Assembly: GCF_014851685.1 (NCBI RefSeq)
Contig: NZ_JACVAC010000018.1
Location: 26,420 to 90,419, forward strand
Length of the DNA: 64,000 nucleotides
DNA from: Pseudomonas sp. PDM05
GTDB lineage: Bacteria > Pseudomonadota > Gammaproteobacteria > Pseudomonadales > Pseudomonadaceae
Direction of reading: 5' to 3'
Under the pieces are notes generated by a model. That model was given only the letters and a program-made list of their open reading frames with translations, ran no database searches and was not told the origin of the DNA. Positions 17,798 through 27,366 of this stretch are shown one piece after another. Made by a program: the position numbers and the translations under genes. Each line of letters opens with the position of its first letter. Within the stretch, counting starts at the first letter, position 1.

Positions 17798-18858
17798 CAG
17801 GCGTTCCTCGCGGCGAAGTCGATACGCGGGTCGACCAGGGTGTAGCAGAGGTCACCAATGAGTTTTATCAAGAGGCCGAACAAGGTGAAGATAAACAGCG
17901 AGCCGAACACCACCGGATAATCCCGCGACACCGCCGCTTCGTAACTCATGCGCCCGAGGCCGTCGAGGGAGAAAATCACCTCGATCAGCAGCGAACCGGC
18001 AAAGAACACGCTGATAAACGCCTGGGGAATCCCCGAGATCACCAGCAACATGGCGTTGCGGAACACATGGCCGTACAGCACCCGCCGTTCGCTCAAGCCC
18101 TTGGCGCGCGCGGTGACCACGTATTGGCGCGTGATTTCATTGAGGAACGAGTTTTTGGTGAGGATGGTCAGGGTGGCGAAACCGCCGATCACCAGCGACG
18201 TGACCGGCAGCACCAGGTGCCAGAAGTAGTCGGCGATCTTGCCGACGGTGCTCAGTTCCTCGAAGTTTTCCGAGACCAACCCGCGCACCGGGAACCAGTT
18301 CAGCGAGGTGCCGCCGGCGAAGACCACGATCAAGAACATCGCAAACAGGAATGCTGGCATGGCGTAGCCGATGACGATGGCGGTGCTGCTCCACACATCA
18401 AAGCTGCTGCCATGGCGCACCGCCTTGCGAATCCCCAGGGGGATCGACACCAGGTAGGTGATCAGGGTGGCCCACAGGCCGAGGGAGATGGTGACGGGCA
18501 TTTTCTCCAGGATCAGGTCGATCACTGTTTTGCCGCGAAAGAAGCTGTTGCCGAAATCCAGCTTGGCGTAGCTCGTCAGCATCAGCCACAGGCGTTCCGG
18601 TGCGGGCTTGTCGAAACCGTATTGTTTTTCGATGTCCTTGATCAGCTTCGGGTCCAGGCCGCGACTGGCCCGGGAGCCGCCGCTGATGCCGTCACCCCCC
18701 GAGCCGCCGACCGCGCCGCCGCCGATGCCTTGCAGGTGGGCGATGGCTTGCTCCACCGGGCCGCCGGGGGCGGCCTGCACGATGACGAAGTTGACCAGCA
18801 GGATAATCACCAGCGTGGGGATGATCAGCAGCAGGCGCCGTACGATATAAGCAAGCAT
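17797..18858 (-). CDS. yejB: peptide ABC transporter permease YejB
   Basis: A 353-residue inner-membrane permease (DppB/OppB family) starting MLAYIVRRLLLIIPT, the usual first helix of this group. ATG 18858 is used; the frame's upstream extension lies inside yejA and is not needed, since ATGA overlap with the yejA stop gives coupling. A glycine-rich periplasmic segment near residue 50-70 (GIGGGAVGGSGGDGISG) is longer than in many DppB proteins but common in YejB. The EAA loop ARAKGLSERRVLYGHVFRN is intact. Confidence 0.9.
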   Translation of the reverse strand: MLAYIVRRLLLIIPTLVIILLVNFVIVQAAPGGPVEQAIAHLQGIGGGAVGGSGGDGISGGSRASRGLDPKLIKDIEKQYGFDKPAPERLWLMLTSYAKLDFGNSFFRGKTVIDLILEKMPVTISLGLWATLITYLVSIPLGIRKAVRHGSSFDVWSSTAIVIGYAMPAFLFAMFLIVVFAGGTSLNWFPVRGLVSENFEELSTVGKIADYFWHLVLPVTSLVIGGFATLTILTKNSFLNEITRQYVVTARAKGLSERRVLYGHVFRNAMLLVISGIPQAFISVFFAGSLLIEVIFSLDGLGRMSYEAAVSRDYPVVFGSLFIFTLFGLLIKLIGDLCYTLVDPRIDFAARNA

Positions 18859-20705
18859 CAGTGGCGGCCTCCGCGTTTTTGCATCTGCTCGTTTGTCAGC
18901 GGTGTAGGGCTGATTTCCCACCAGCTTTCCAGGGCTTCATCGTTTTTCGCCTCGACGGCAGGGCGGCCGAAGCGGTTCCACCATGCGGCGGACGTGCCGG
19001 GCGGGTAGTAGTTGGGAATCCACAGGTAATTCCATTGCAGCACCCGGTCCAGGGCGTGGGCGTAGGTGAGCATCTGCGCCTGGGTGTCGGCCTTGACCAG
19101 ACCCTTGATCAAGGTATCGACCGCCGGGTCCTTGAGGACCATGTAGTTGTTGGCGCCGGGATCGAACGCGGCGTCTGAGCCGAAGTAGTTGTACAACTCC
19201 ATCCCCGGCGAAGTAGTGACCGGGAAGCCGACCACGATCATGTCGTAGTCGCGCGCCATCATCCGGTTGACGTACTGCGAGGAGTCGATACGGCGGATAT
19301 TCAAGGTGATGCCGATTTGCGCGAGGTTGCGTTTGTACGGCAGCAGCAGACGCTCAAGGCCGTTCTGGGTGTTGAGGAAGGTGAACTCCAGCGGCTCGCC
19401 GTCGGCGTTGACCAGGCGGTCGCCGTCGGGTTTCCAGCCGGCTTCTTCCAGCAGGGCCAGGGCTTGCAGTTGTTTGTCGCGGATCATGCCGCTGCCGTCG
19501 GTGACCGGGGCCTTGAACACTTGCGTAAAGACTTCGTCGGGAATTTGCCCGCGCAAGGGTTCGAGGATCGCCAGTTCCTCTGGGGTCGGCGGTTGGCTGG
19601 CGGCCAGCGGGCTGTTGGAGAAGAAGCTCTGCTGGCGGATGTACATGTTGCGCATCATCTGCCGGTTGGCCCATTCGAAATCCCACAGCATCGCCAGGGC
19701 CTGGCGTACGCGGCGGTCCTTGAACATCGGTTTTTGCACATTGAACACGTAGCCCTGGGCCGGTTGCGGCATCTCCTTGGCCAAATGCGCGCGTTGCAGG
19801 CGACCGTCGTCGAGGGCCGGGCCGTTGTAGCCGATGGAATAGCCGGTGGCGGAAAACTCGCGGTTGAAGTCATAGGCGCCGCCGCGCAAGACCTGGCGCG
19901 CTACTTCGGTATCGCCGAAATATTCCAGGCTCAGGTGATCGAAGTTGTACAGGCCGCGGCTGACGGGCAGGTCCTTGCCCCACCAGTCGGGGTCACGGGT
20001 AAAGGTGATGGTGCTGCCGGAATCGATCTTGCTGACTTTATACGGGCCGCTGCCCAGTGGTGCCTCGTAGCCGCCGCCGTTGGCGAAGTCGCGGGTTTTC
20101 CACCAGTGCTCGGGCAGCACCGGCAGGGTCGCGAGGTCGAGGGGCAGGGTGCGGTTTTCATTGCTGGAGAAATCGAAGCGTACCTGGCGCTCACCTTCGA
20201 CTTCGACGTGCTTGACGTCGGCGAACAGCGTGCGAAAGCCAAGGCGGCCTTGGGTCATCAGCAGGTTATAGGTGTAGCGCACGTCTTCGGCGGTGATGGG
20301 CGTGCCGTCGGCGAAACGCGCCTTGGGATTGAGGAAGAAGCGCAGCGACAGGCCGTCTTCGGCGCGCTCCATCTTCTCGGCAACCAGGCCATACACCGTG
20401 TAAGGCTCATCCAGGGAGCGCTGGGCCAGGGGCGAATAGAGCCAGCCGTCGACCTGGGACACACCGATGCCTTTGTCGATGTAGGGCAGCACATGGTCAA
20501 AGCGCCCGATCTCAATGGCCGAGCGCCGTAGGTTGCCGCCCTTGGGCGCATTGGGGTTGACGTAGTCAAAGTGGTGGAAGCCGGCGGGGTACTTGGCCGG
20601 CTCGCCATAGACCGTAAGGTACGGCAGCGGTGCCGCGATCACGGCGCTGCTGGCCAGCAGCAGGGCCAGGGTAGAGCTAAGCAGGGTAGAAAAAGCCAGT
20701 CGCAT
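18858..20705 (-). CDS. yejA: extracellular peptide-binding protein YejA
   Basis: A 615-residue family 5 solute-binding protein with an N-terminal signal peptide of about 24 residues (hydrophobic LALLLASSAVIA, cleavage near AA/PLP). The family start YGEPAKYPAGFHHFDYVNP and the VRYTYNLL and FDFEW regions are typical of the YejA/microcin C branch rather than DppA. It acts in the periplasm, delivering oligopeptides to YejBE. It is the first gene of the minus-strand yej operon; no further gene lies upstream on this strand until ppiC at 20836. Confidence 0.9.
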   Translation of the reverse strand: MRLAFSTLLSSTLALLLASSAVIAAPLPYLTVYGEPAKYPAGFHHFDYVNPNAPKGGNLRRSAIEIGRFDHVLPYIDKGIGVSQVDGWLYSPLAQRSLDEPYTVYGLVAEKMERAEDGLSLRFFLNPKARFADGTPITAEDVRYTYNLLMTQGRLGFRTLFADVKHVEVEGERQVRFDFSSNENRTLPLDLATLPVLPEHWWKTRDFANGGGYEAPLGSGPYKVSKIDSGSTITFTRDPDWWGKDLPVSRGLYNFDHLSLEYFGDTEVARQVLRGGAYDFNREFSATGYSIGYNGPALDDGRLQRAHLAKEMPQPAQGYVFNVQKPMFKDRRVRQALAMLWDFEWANRQMMRNMYIRQQSFFSNSPLAASQPPTPEELAILEPLRGQIPDEVFTQVFKAPVTDGSGMIRDKQLQALALLEEAGWKPDGDRLVNADGEPLEFTFLNTQNGLERLLLPYKRNLAQIGITLNIRRIDSSQYVNRMMARDYDMIVVGFPVTTSPGMELYNYFGSDAAFDPGANNYMVLKDPAVDTLIKGLVKADTQAQMLTYAHALDRVLQWNYLWIPNYYPPGTSAAWWNRFGRPAVEAKNDEALESWWEISPTPLTNEQMQKRGGRH

Positions 20706-20835
20706 TATCAGCCTTGAACGCCGCGTATAGAAGAATAGGGATTTGTACGCTAACGGCGGCAGCGTCGCCAGTCATCACATGCACAACGGCCCACCAAAAG
20801 GCGGGCCGTTGTGTAGGGCATCAGCGCAGACCGGA

Positions 20836-21117
20836 TCAGTCCTGGCGGCTGGTGACTTCCAGCAGGTGGTAGCCGAACTGGGTCTTCACCGGGCCTTGCA
20901 CGGTGTTGACCGGGGCGCTGAAGACGACGGTGTCGAATTCCTTGACCATCTGGCCTGGGCCGAACGAACCCAGATTGCCGCCGTCGCGGCTGGATGGGCA
21001 GCTGGAATTGGCTTTGGCGATTTCTGCGAAATCAGCGCCGCCTTCGATTTGGGCCTTGAGTTCGTTGCACTTGTCTTCAGTGGAAACGAGGATGTGGCGG
21101 GCGGTGGCTTTGGCCAT
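20836..21117 (-). CDS. ppiC: parvulin-type peptidyl-prolyl isomerase, second copy
   Basis: A 93-residue single-domain parvulin beginning MAKATARHILVSTEDKC, preceded on the minus strand by a GGAGT ribosome site 8 bases upstream. It contains the NSSCPSSRDGGNLGSF active-site segment and ends FGYHLLEVTSR. It is about half identical by eye to the parvulin at 6147-6422, mostly in the ARHILV, CPS..GG.LG and FGYHL blocks. No signal peptide is present, so it is cytoplasmic. Confidence 0.92.
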   Translation of the reverse strand: MAKATARHILVSTEDKCNELKAQIEGGADFAEIAKANSSCPSSRDGGNLGSFGPGQMVKEFDTVVFSAPVNTVQGPVKTQFGYHLLEVTSRQD

Positions 21118-21243
21118 GGGGATTAACTCCTTGAATAAAAAGGGTGAGCCTACCGGATTCAGGCGGTTATTTCCCGGCAAAGTTCCGCTGGTGTTCCGAC
21201 ACGCCTGACCAACGCCCCATGCCACCCAACCGCGACCGCACCA

Positions 21244-21290
21244 TGTAGTGAGCGGGCTTGCCCGCGCTGGGTGGCGAAGCCGCCCCAAAT
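21244..21290. repeat. REP-like repeat, second type
   Basis: TAGTGAGCGGGCTTGCCCGC followed by GCTGGG and GGCGAAGCCGCCCC. The same building blocks occur in reverse at 43309-43350. This differs from the GTGGGAGC type in having TAGTGAGCGGGC at its edge. Confidence 0.6.
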
Positions 21291-21338
21291 CCAGACACCT
21301 CAATCTTCCTGACCCACCGCAGCGGACCGCTTGATGTG

Positions 21339-21833
21339 TCAGGGCAGCACGATGTAGTCGTTGTGCTGCACGATCGGCCGGTGTGGGGCTTGTTCAAGGT
21401 GAACATAGCGCCCATCCACCAGATCGATCGGCAGGCAGTCGTCTATATCCATCACGGCATCGGTATGCGCCTGGGCCCAGTGACGCAGCATCTGCTGCTT
21501 GCCCAACGCTTTCGCCTCCCGCGCAGTGCGTGCCACAACCAGCACGTACTGATGCGCCTCGCCAAACACGTTGGCTGCATAACCACCGAGGTTGATGAAA
21601 TACAGGCGCGTGGCATCGGCCTGGGGGGCGAGGTGACTGAGTTGGACCTTCCAGCCATCCACACCGTCTACCGCCATCCACGAATCGATGTGCACGCCCT
21701 TGGCGCTGCCAAACCAGGCGTCGCGCAGTTGCGGGTAGGTGGCTTGCAGTGTATCCGCCACGGCGAACACCACATCGTGCACTTCAATCCGGGCCCGTGG
21801 GTGCTTGCCCCCGAGCATGACGACAAACAGCAT
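21339..21833 (-). CDS. DUF1543-type protein
   Basis: A 164-residue cytoplasmic protein with no signal peptide. It opens MLFVVMLGGKHPRARIEVHD and has a second similar half (FINLGGYAANVFGEAHQYVLVV), the internal pseudo-repeat of DUF1543 proteins (GGxxxxxxxExHxVxFV pattern). ATG 21833 is chosen because the first strand begins there. Its function is not known. It is a single gene, divergent from the aldo/keto reductase with about 106 bases between. Confidence 0.75.
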   Translation of the reverse strand: MLFVVMLGGKHPRARIEVHDVVFAVADTLQATYPQLRDAWFGSAKGVHIDSWMAVDGVDGWKVQLSHLAPQADATRLYFINLGGYAANVFGEAHQYVLVVARTAREAKALGKQQMLRHWAQAHTDAVMDIDDCLPIDLVDGRYVHLEQAPHRPIVQHNDYIVLP

Positions 21834-21939
21834 TGCAGGTACTTCCTGGCGACTTGGCAGGCGCCAACCATACTGCGATTGAACCCTTTTGTCCGGCCAA
21901 TGCCACACTGTTTATCCGCGAACTCATCAGGAGGTTGTC

Positions 21940-22761
21940 ATGCGTACCATTGATCTGGCCGGTGTTCCGGTCCCTGTTATCGGCCAGGGCACCTGGCGCA
22001 TGGGCGAAGACCCCGGGCAGCGCCGCGCTGAAGTCGCCGCGCTGCAACTGGGGATCGACGAGGGCATGACCCTGATCGATACCGCTGAAATGTATGGCGA
22101 AGGCGGCGCCGAAGCAGTCGTCGGCGAAGCCATTCGCGGCAGGCGTGACCGGGTGTTCCTGGTCAGCAAGGTGTATCCGCACAACGCCAGCCACAAAGGC
22201 GTGCCGCGCGCCTGCGACGCCAGCCTGCAACGCATGGGCACGGACTACATCGATCTGTACTTGCTGCACTGGCGTGGCCAGTATCCCCTTGAAGAAACTG
22301 TCGAAGCCTTCGAGCGCCTGCGCGAAGCTGGCAAGATCGGCCGCTGGGGCGTGTCCAACTTCGATGTGGCAGACCTCCAGGAGCTCGCCGCCCCGGCATG
22401 CGCCACCAACCAGGTGCTCTACAACATCGAAGAGCGCGGCATCGAATTCGACCTGTTGCCCTGGTGGCAACAACACCATCTGCCGCTAATGGCTTATTGC
22501 CCGATTGCCCAGGGCGGCGCATTGCTGGACAGCAGCACACTCAAGCAGATCGCCCGACGCCATGACGTCACCCCAGCCCAGGTGTGCCTGGCCTGGGTGC
22601 TACGCCAAAACGGTGTCATCGCGATCCCCAAGGCCGTTACTCCCGAGCACGTGCGGCTCAACGCCGGCGCCGCGCAACTGGTGCTGGATGAGCATGACCT
22701 GGACGCAATCGACCGGGTGTTTTGCGCACCCCAGCGCAAGCACCCGCTGGCGATGGTCTAG
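21940..22761 (+). CDS. aldo/keto reductase
   Basis: A 273-residue NADPH-dependent TIM-barrel reductase. The catalytic tetrad is complete: Asp47 and Tyr52 in DTAEMYG, Lys77 in SKVYP and His110 in LLHWRG. The cofactor end shows AIPKAVTPEHVRLN. ATG 21940 has a CAGGAGG ribosome site at 21927-21934. The sequence is close to the YeaE-like branch acting on small aldehydes such as methylglyoxal; that substrate is an inference from family. It is convergent with hcp. Confidence 0.88.
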   Translation: MRTIDLAGVPVPVIGQGTWRMGEDPGQRRAEVAALQLGIDEGMTLIDTAEMYGEGGAEAVVGEAIRGRRDRVFLVSKVYPHNASHKGVPRACDASLQRMGTDYIDLYLLHWRGQYPLEETVEAFERLREAGKIGRWGVSNFDVADLQELAAPACATNQVLYNIEERGIEFDLLPWWQQHHLPLMAYCPIAQGGALLDSSTLKQIARRHDVTPAQVCLAWVLRQNGVIAIPKAVTPEHVRLNAGAAQLVLDEHDLDAIDRVFCAPQRKHPLAMV

Positions 22762-22798
22762 TCACGGCTGCCGTCCCTGGCGGCCGCGACCCGCGACG

Positions 22799-23314
22799 TC
22801 AGCCGGAGACTGGTGTGCGCCAGTCATCCGAGCCAGAGGTGCCGGCCACTTCGTGGGTCCAGACGATCTTGCGATAGGTGAAATACACGTCCTCCAGATG
22901 GGTGAAGTGCGCATTGGCCGGGTCCTGGCAGTTCGGCATGCGCGACTGGATGTCGACGATGGTCGCGCCTTCCAGCTCGATGGTGAAGTAGTGCTCCTGG
23001 GTGCCGGCCGACGAGGTGCGGAACCACTCCAGGCGACATTTGACCTCTTCGCCGCCAGTGAGCGCACTGAAGAGCAGCGGTGACGACTTGTCGAAGATCT
23101 TGCTGATCATCAGCGGTTTGTGCACGCGCTGGCCGGTCGGCTGGCCGGACTGTGGATCACGGGGAATGATCACCTGATGGGCGAACGCCTGGACCAGGAT
23201 CTGATCTTCATGACCTTCCTGGTAAATGTTACCTACCGAGTCCTGGGTAAACGTGCCTGCCGTAATCAAACCTTGTTTGACACCGGTGATGGAGAGATAC
23301 GCGGGTGTTGGCAT
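22799..23314 (-). CDS. hcp: type VI secretion Hcp tube protein
   Basis: A 171-residue Hcp-family protein (DUF796/T6SS_HCP) that forms the stacked hexameric rings of the secretion tube and carries small effectors. It starts MPTPAYLSITGVKQG, typical of H2-type Hcp, and includes HVHKP-like 'GQRVHKPLMISKIFDKSSPL' and a late YFTYRKIVWTHE segment. No signal peptide is present, as expected. It is divergent from tssA with a long AT-rich gap between. A weak sigma-54-like site lies upstream at 23386-23401. Confidence 0.93.
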   Translation of the reverse strand: MPTPAYLSITGVKQGLITAGTFTQDSVGNIYQEGHEDQILVQAFAHQVIIPRDPQSGQPTGQRVHKPLMISKIFDKSSPLLFSALTGGEEVKCRLEWFRTSSAGTQEHYFTIELEGATIVDIQSRMPNCQDPANAHFTHLEDVYFTYRKIVWTHEVAGTSGSDDWRTPVSG

Positions 23315-23782
23315 GACGGGTTTCCTTGCCTGATGGTTGAGGTAGTTCCACCCGACAGACGGTGCCGGGTGGGCAGGGCTCTATAACAAGAAACGTGCCT
23401 GAAAGTGTGTGAGCCAATGAAATATGGCTGGAGCGGTAAGTTGCGGGTTTTCTTTTAGTCAGTATGCGAAATTTAAGTCGGATTAGTTGCGCGTAAGTGC
23501 GCAATTAATTGCTCATGTTGGCGTCTCTTGGATTTGCTTGAAGTGCGCATGAATAACGCCAGGCTTACACGTTTGTGCTGCGCAAATTGCTGCGCAGGCC
23601 TTGATTTTTGCGGTGTGTAGGATATTCCTTAACTCTTGATTGGTTGCTTGCTGAACGTTTTATGCATGGCTAAGGTTTGCTGACTTCGCGGCGATCGAGC
23701 GAAGTTAATGTGGCGTGCTACTTTGTGCGATAAGTGCAATTAGTTTGCCAGCCCTGCTTCTGACGGTCATGTATGGCGGCCC
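23315..23782. other. hcp-tssA divergent intergenic region (468 bp)
   Basis: This is one of the most AT-rich stretches of the window and contains no credible gene. It must hold the promoters of both hcp and the tss operon. Four copies of the palindrome TGCGCA occur at 23498, 23544, 23579 and 23591, the last two inside a direct repeat of GCTGCGCA. I find no perfect sigma-54 or sigma-70 promoter by eye in the tssA direction. Confidence 0.6.
23386..23401 (-). promoter_or_regulatory. weak sigma-54-like promoter for hcp
   Basis: The minus strand reads AGGCACG-TTTC-TTGTT. GG is in place with correct 10-base spacing, but the -12 dinucleotide is GT, not GC, so it is imperfect. It would give a leader of about 60 bases. 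The cluster encodes its own sigma-54 activator, which supports the idea but does not prove it. Confidence 0.3.
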
Positions 23783-25336
23783 ATGAACTATTCCGATAAG
23801 TGCCTCGACTATTACCTTGAACTTGCACGTTCACCTTGCTCGCAAACGAGTTTTGCCGGCAGTGATATGCGTTATTCAAGCGAATATGAAGCGCTGGAGT
23901 CAGAACTGGCCAAGTTGCAGTCGATGCACGGCACCCGCCAGCCGGACTGGCAGAAAGTCCGCGAGATCAGTGAGTGCCTGTTGCGCGAGCATTCAAAGGA
24001 TGTGCGCGTCGCGGTGTGGCTGACCTGGGCGCTGCATGAGTGCGAATCCTTCCCGGGGTTGCTCGCCGGCCTTGGGCTGCTGCGCTATCTCTGCGAGCAG
24101 CATTGGGTCGAGGTGTTTCCCGCCAAGCCACGTACGCGTGCCGCCGCCTTTGCCTGGTTGGTATTGCGTCTTGAGCCGCTGTGTCTGCAAAACCTGCCAC
24201 TGGCCCAGCAACGCCCGCTGTTTCAAGCGATCCTCGAACACCTGACGCGACTCGATGAACTCTGGGCCGGGCACTTGGGGGATGACGCACCGATGTTGCT
24301 GCCGTTGCGGCGGCAACTGTCGGAGCACCTGGAGCACGCCACACAAGGCGCACCGGCACCCGGCGCGGTGGCGGGGGTGATCGCCCAGCTCAAACAGGCC
24401 ACCACCCAATTGCTCGCCCCCGAATCCACCATCGACAGTGAAAAAGACGCACACAAGCGCCTGCGCACGTTACAGGATCAGGCCCGACCCCTTTGCGCCT
24501 GGTGGTTGCGCCAGGACGCCACCGACTTGCGCGCCCTGCGCCTGAGCCGAGCCATGGCCTGGCTGACCCTGGTCGGCTACCCGGACGCCAATAGTGAGCG
24601 CATCACTAGCCTGCGCGGCCCGGCGCCGGACAAGCTCCAGCGCTACCAGGAGCGCTTCGCCCAAGGGCACTACGCCGATTTGTTGCTGGAGCTGGAAGCC
24701 AGCCTGGCCACCGCGATGTTCTGGTTCGATGGCTTGCACATGGCCTGGCAGTGCCTCGCCGCGTTGCAGGCCGAGCTGGCGATGAGCGAGCTGGAGGTTG
24801 ACTTTGCCCAGTTGCTCAAGCGCCTGCCGGACCTGCCCCAACTGCATTTTCACGACGGCACAGCCTTTGCCAGCCGCGCCACCCGCGACTGGATCTCGCT
24901 GCATGTCGAACGTCACTTGCGTCAGCCCGCGCCGCCCAAAGTGCTCGTCGACGCCACGGCGCAACCGTGGGAAGCCGCGTTGCAGCAGGTCATGTCGATC
25001 CTGCGCAAGGACGGGCTCAAGGCCGCCGTCAGCCAACTCAACCAAGGTATGCAAGCCGCCACCAGCGAGCGTGAACGCTTCCAGTGGCGCCTCGCCGTGG
25101 CCCGCTTGTGTGTGCTGGCGGGCAAGCACGAGCTGGCAAAAATCCAGCTCGAACAGCTCGATCAGGAACTGCAACACGCCGGGCTGGAGCGCTGGGAACC
25201 GGCGTTGGCCCTGCAGGTTGCGCAATTGTTGTACCGCTGTTGCGACCTGTTGCCACAAAACCAGGCCGTGCGCGAATGCAAGGAAGACAGCCATCGCAGG
25301 CTGTGCCGTTTCGATCTCGAAGCGGTACTTGAATAG
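23783..25336 (+). CDS. tssA: type VI secretion TssA protein
   Basis: A 517-residue ImpA-type TssA, the cap protein that primes and follows tail-sheath growth. The ImpA_N domain lies in about residues 30-150 (PDWQKVREISECLLREHSKDVRVAVWL is the diagnostic stretch, shown here only in part). A long helical middle and a C-terminal domain follow (residues 390-515). No membrane segment is seen. It is the first gene of the plus-strand T6SS operon. ATG 23783 lacks a strong ribosome site; an internal ATG at residue 29 is an alternative start. Confidence 0.88.
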   Translation: MNYSDKCLDYYLELARSPCSQTSFAGSDMRYSSEYEALESELAKLQSMHGTRQPDWQKVREISECLLREHSKDVRVAVWLTWALHECESFPGLLAGLGLLRYLCEQHWVEVFPAKPRTRAAAFAWLVLRLEPLCLQNLPLAQQRPLFQAILEHLTRLDELWAGHLGDDAPMLLPLRRQLSEHLEHATQGAPAPGAVAGVIAQLKQATTQLLAPESTIDSEKDAHKRLRTLQDQARPLCAWWLRQDATDLRALRLSRAMAWLTLVGYPDANSERITSLRGPAPDKLQRYQERFAQGHYADLLLELEASLATAMFWFDGLHMAWQCLAALQAELAMSELEVDFAQLLKRLPDLPQLHFHDGTAFASRATRDWISLHVERHLRQPAPPKVLVDATAQPWEAALQQVMSILRKDGLKAAVSQLNQGMQAATSERERFQWRLAVARLCVLAGKHELAKIQLEQLDQELQHAGLERWEPALALQVAQLLYRCCDLLPQNQAVRECKEDSHRRLCRFDLEAVLE

Positions 25337-25367
25337 GCTTTCAAGCCACAGGAAAAGGAGAAACACC

Positions 25368-25865
25368 ATGGCCAAAGAAGGTTCGGTTGCACCCAAGGAA
25401 CGCATCAATATCACGTTCAAACCGGCGGTTGGCGGCGCCCAGGAAGAGGTTGAACTGCCGTTGAAGTTGCTGGTGCTGGGGGATTTCACCCGACGCGAGG
25501 ACCTGCGCAAGCTGGAAGACCGCAAACCCATCGGCATCGACAAGAACACCCTCGACGAGGTGCTCGCCAAACAGGCCTTGAGCCTCACCCTCAGCGTGCC
25601 CAATCGCCTGCAAGACGACGCCGACGTCGATGAACTGGCGATCCAGTTGCGCATCAATGCGATGAAAGACTTCAACCCCGCCAACCTGGTCGAGCAGGTG
25701 CCCGAACTGCGCAAACTGATGGTCCTGCGCGAAGCGTTGATGGCGCTCAAGGGCCCGTTGGGCAACACCCCCAGTTTCCGCAAAGCCATTGAGCAGGCTC
25801 TGGCTGACGATGATTCCCGCGCTCGGGTATTGGCAGAGCTGGGATTGAACAGCGCCCACCCGTGA
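25368..25865 (+). CDS. tssB: type VI secretion sheath protein TssB
   Basis: A 165-residue small sheath subunit (VipA/ImpB, DUF770). The family core is visible: RINITFKP near the start, ELPLKLLVLGDFT, then a long helix with LVEQVPELRKL and a basic or acidic C-terminal tail. It assembles with TssC into the contractile sheath around the Hcp tube in the cytoplasm. ATG 25368 has an AAAAGGAG ribosome site; the 31-base gap after tssA and 25-base gap before tssC fit one operon. Confidence 0.95.
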   Translation: MAKEGSVAPKERINITFKPAVGGAQEEVELPLKLLVLGDFTRREDLRKLEDRKPIGIDKNTLDEVLAKQALSLTLSVPNRLQDDADVDELAIQLRINAMKDFNPANLVEQVPELRKLMVLREALMALKGPLGNTPSFRKAIEQALADDDSRARVLAELGLNSAHP

Positions 25866-25890
25866 CTCTTCAGTAAAAGGACACTGATGC

Positions 25891-27366
25891 ATGACCACCC
25901 AAACACACCTCCAACCCCAGCCTCTGAGCAGCGACGCCAGCATTCTCGATCACATCATCGCGCAGACACTGCTGAGCGCCGATGACGAGGCCTATGGCAT
26001 TGCCAAGCGCGGTGTCGCGGCGTTTATCGAAGAACTGGTCAAGCCGCACAACAGCGGCGAGCCGGTGAAAAAACGCCTGGTCGACCGGATGATCACCGAG
26101 ATCGATACCAAGCTCAGCCAGCAAATCGATGAGATCCTGCATCACCCCGAATTCCAGGCACTGGAATCGGCGTGGAAGGGCTTGCAGCTGTTGGTCGAGC
26201 GCACCGATTTTCGCGAAAACATCAAGATCGAGCTGTTGAATGTCGCCCGCCAGGATCTGCTCGACGACTTCGAGGACTCGCCGGAAATCACCCAGTCCGG
26301 CCTTTACAAACATATCTACAGCGCCGAATACGGCCAGTTTGGCGGCCAGCCCGTGGGCGCGATCATTGCCAATTACTACCTGTCACCCAGCGCTCCGGAC
26401 GTCAAGCTCATGCAGTACGCCGCCAGCGTCGCCTGCATGGCCCACGCGCCCTTTATCGCTTCGGCGGGGCCGGGTTTCTTTGGCCTGGAAAGCTTTACCG
26501 GGCTGCCGGACCTGAAGGACCTCAAGGATCATTTCGAAGGCCCGCAGTTTGCCAAATGGCAGAGCTTTCGCCAGAGCGAGGACGCGCGCTACATAGGCCT
26601 CACCGTGCCGCGATTCCTGCTGCGCACGCCATACGATCCGCTGGAAAACCCGGTCAAGACCTTTGCCTATCAAGAAAACGTGGTCAACAGCCATGAGCAC
26701 TACCTGTGGTGCAATACCGCCTACGCCTTTGCCACGCGCCTGACCGACAGTTTCGCGCGCTTTCGCTGGTGCCCGAACATCATCGGCCCGCAAAGCGGCG
26801 GGGCGGTGGAGGACCTGCCGCTGCATCATTTCCACAGCATGGGCGAAATCGAAACCAAGATTCCCACTGAAGTATTGGTGTCCGACCGTCGCGAATACGA
26901 GCTGGCCGAGGAGGGGTTCATCGCCCTGACCATGCGCAAGGGCAGTGACAACGCAGCGTTCTTTTCCGCCAGCTCGGTGCAAAAACCCAAGCACTTCGGC
27001 ATCAGCGCCGAAGGCAAGGAGGCGGAGTTGAACTACCGCCTGGGTACGCAGTTGCCCTACATGATGGTGGTCAACCGCCTGGCCCATTACCTCAAGGTCT
27101 TGCAGCGCGAACAGCTGGGCTCCTGGAAGGAGCGCACGGACCTGGAGTTGGAGCTCAACAAGTGGATTCGCCAATACGTCGCCGACCAGGAGAACCCCAG
27201 CGCTGAAGTGCGTGGCCGGCGGCCGTTGCGGGCTGCGCGGATTGTGGTCAGTGATGTCGAGGGCGAACCCGGCTGGTATCGCGTCAACCTCAGCGTGCGC
27301 CCGCACTTCAAGTACATGGGGGCGGACTTCACTCTGTCCCTGGTCGGCAAGCTCGACAAAGCATGA
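25891..27366 (+). CDS. tssC: type VI secretion sheath protein TssC
   Basis: A 491-residue large sheath subunit (VipB/ImpC, DUF877). Diagnostic stretches are HPEFQALESAWKGLQ about residue 88-102, the TEYGQFGG-like AEYGQFGGQP, and the FRWCPNIIGPQSGG segment in the second half. With TssB it forms the contractile sheath. Its stop overlaps the tssE start (ATGA at 27363-27366). The length is normal for the family. Confidence 0.96.
   Translation: MTTQTHLQPQPLSSDASILDHIIAQTLLSADDEAYGIAKRGVAAFIEELVKPHNSGEPVKKRLVDRMITEIDTKLSQQIDEILHHPEFQALESAWKGLQLLVERTDFRENIKIELLNVARQDLLDDFEDSPEITQSGLYKHIYSAEYGQFGGQPVGAIIANYYLSPSAPDVKLMQYAASVACMAHAPFIASAGPGFFGLESFTGLPDLKDLKDHFEGPQFAKWQSFRQSEDARYIGLTVPRFLLRTPYDPLENPVKTFAYQENVVNSHEHYLWCNTAYAFATRLTDSFARFRWCPNIIGPQSGGAVEDLPLHHFHSMGEIETKIPTEVLVSDRREYELAEEGFIALTMRKGSDNAAFFSASSVQKPKHFGISAEGKEAELNYRLGTQLPYMMVVNRLAHYLKVLQREQLGSWKERTDLELELNKWIRQYVADQENPSAEVRGRRPLRAARIVVSDVEGEPGWYRVNLSVRPHFKYMGADFTLSLVGKLDKA

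Noticed and set aside
23667..23680. TGGC-TAAGGT-TTGC upstream of tssA as a sigma-54 promoter
   Set aside because: GG-to-GC spacing is 9, one base short of the strict 10. Other near misses in the gap have spacing 11. Not reported as a promoter.
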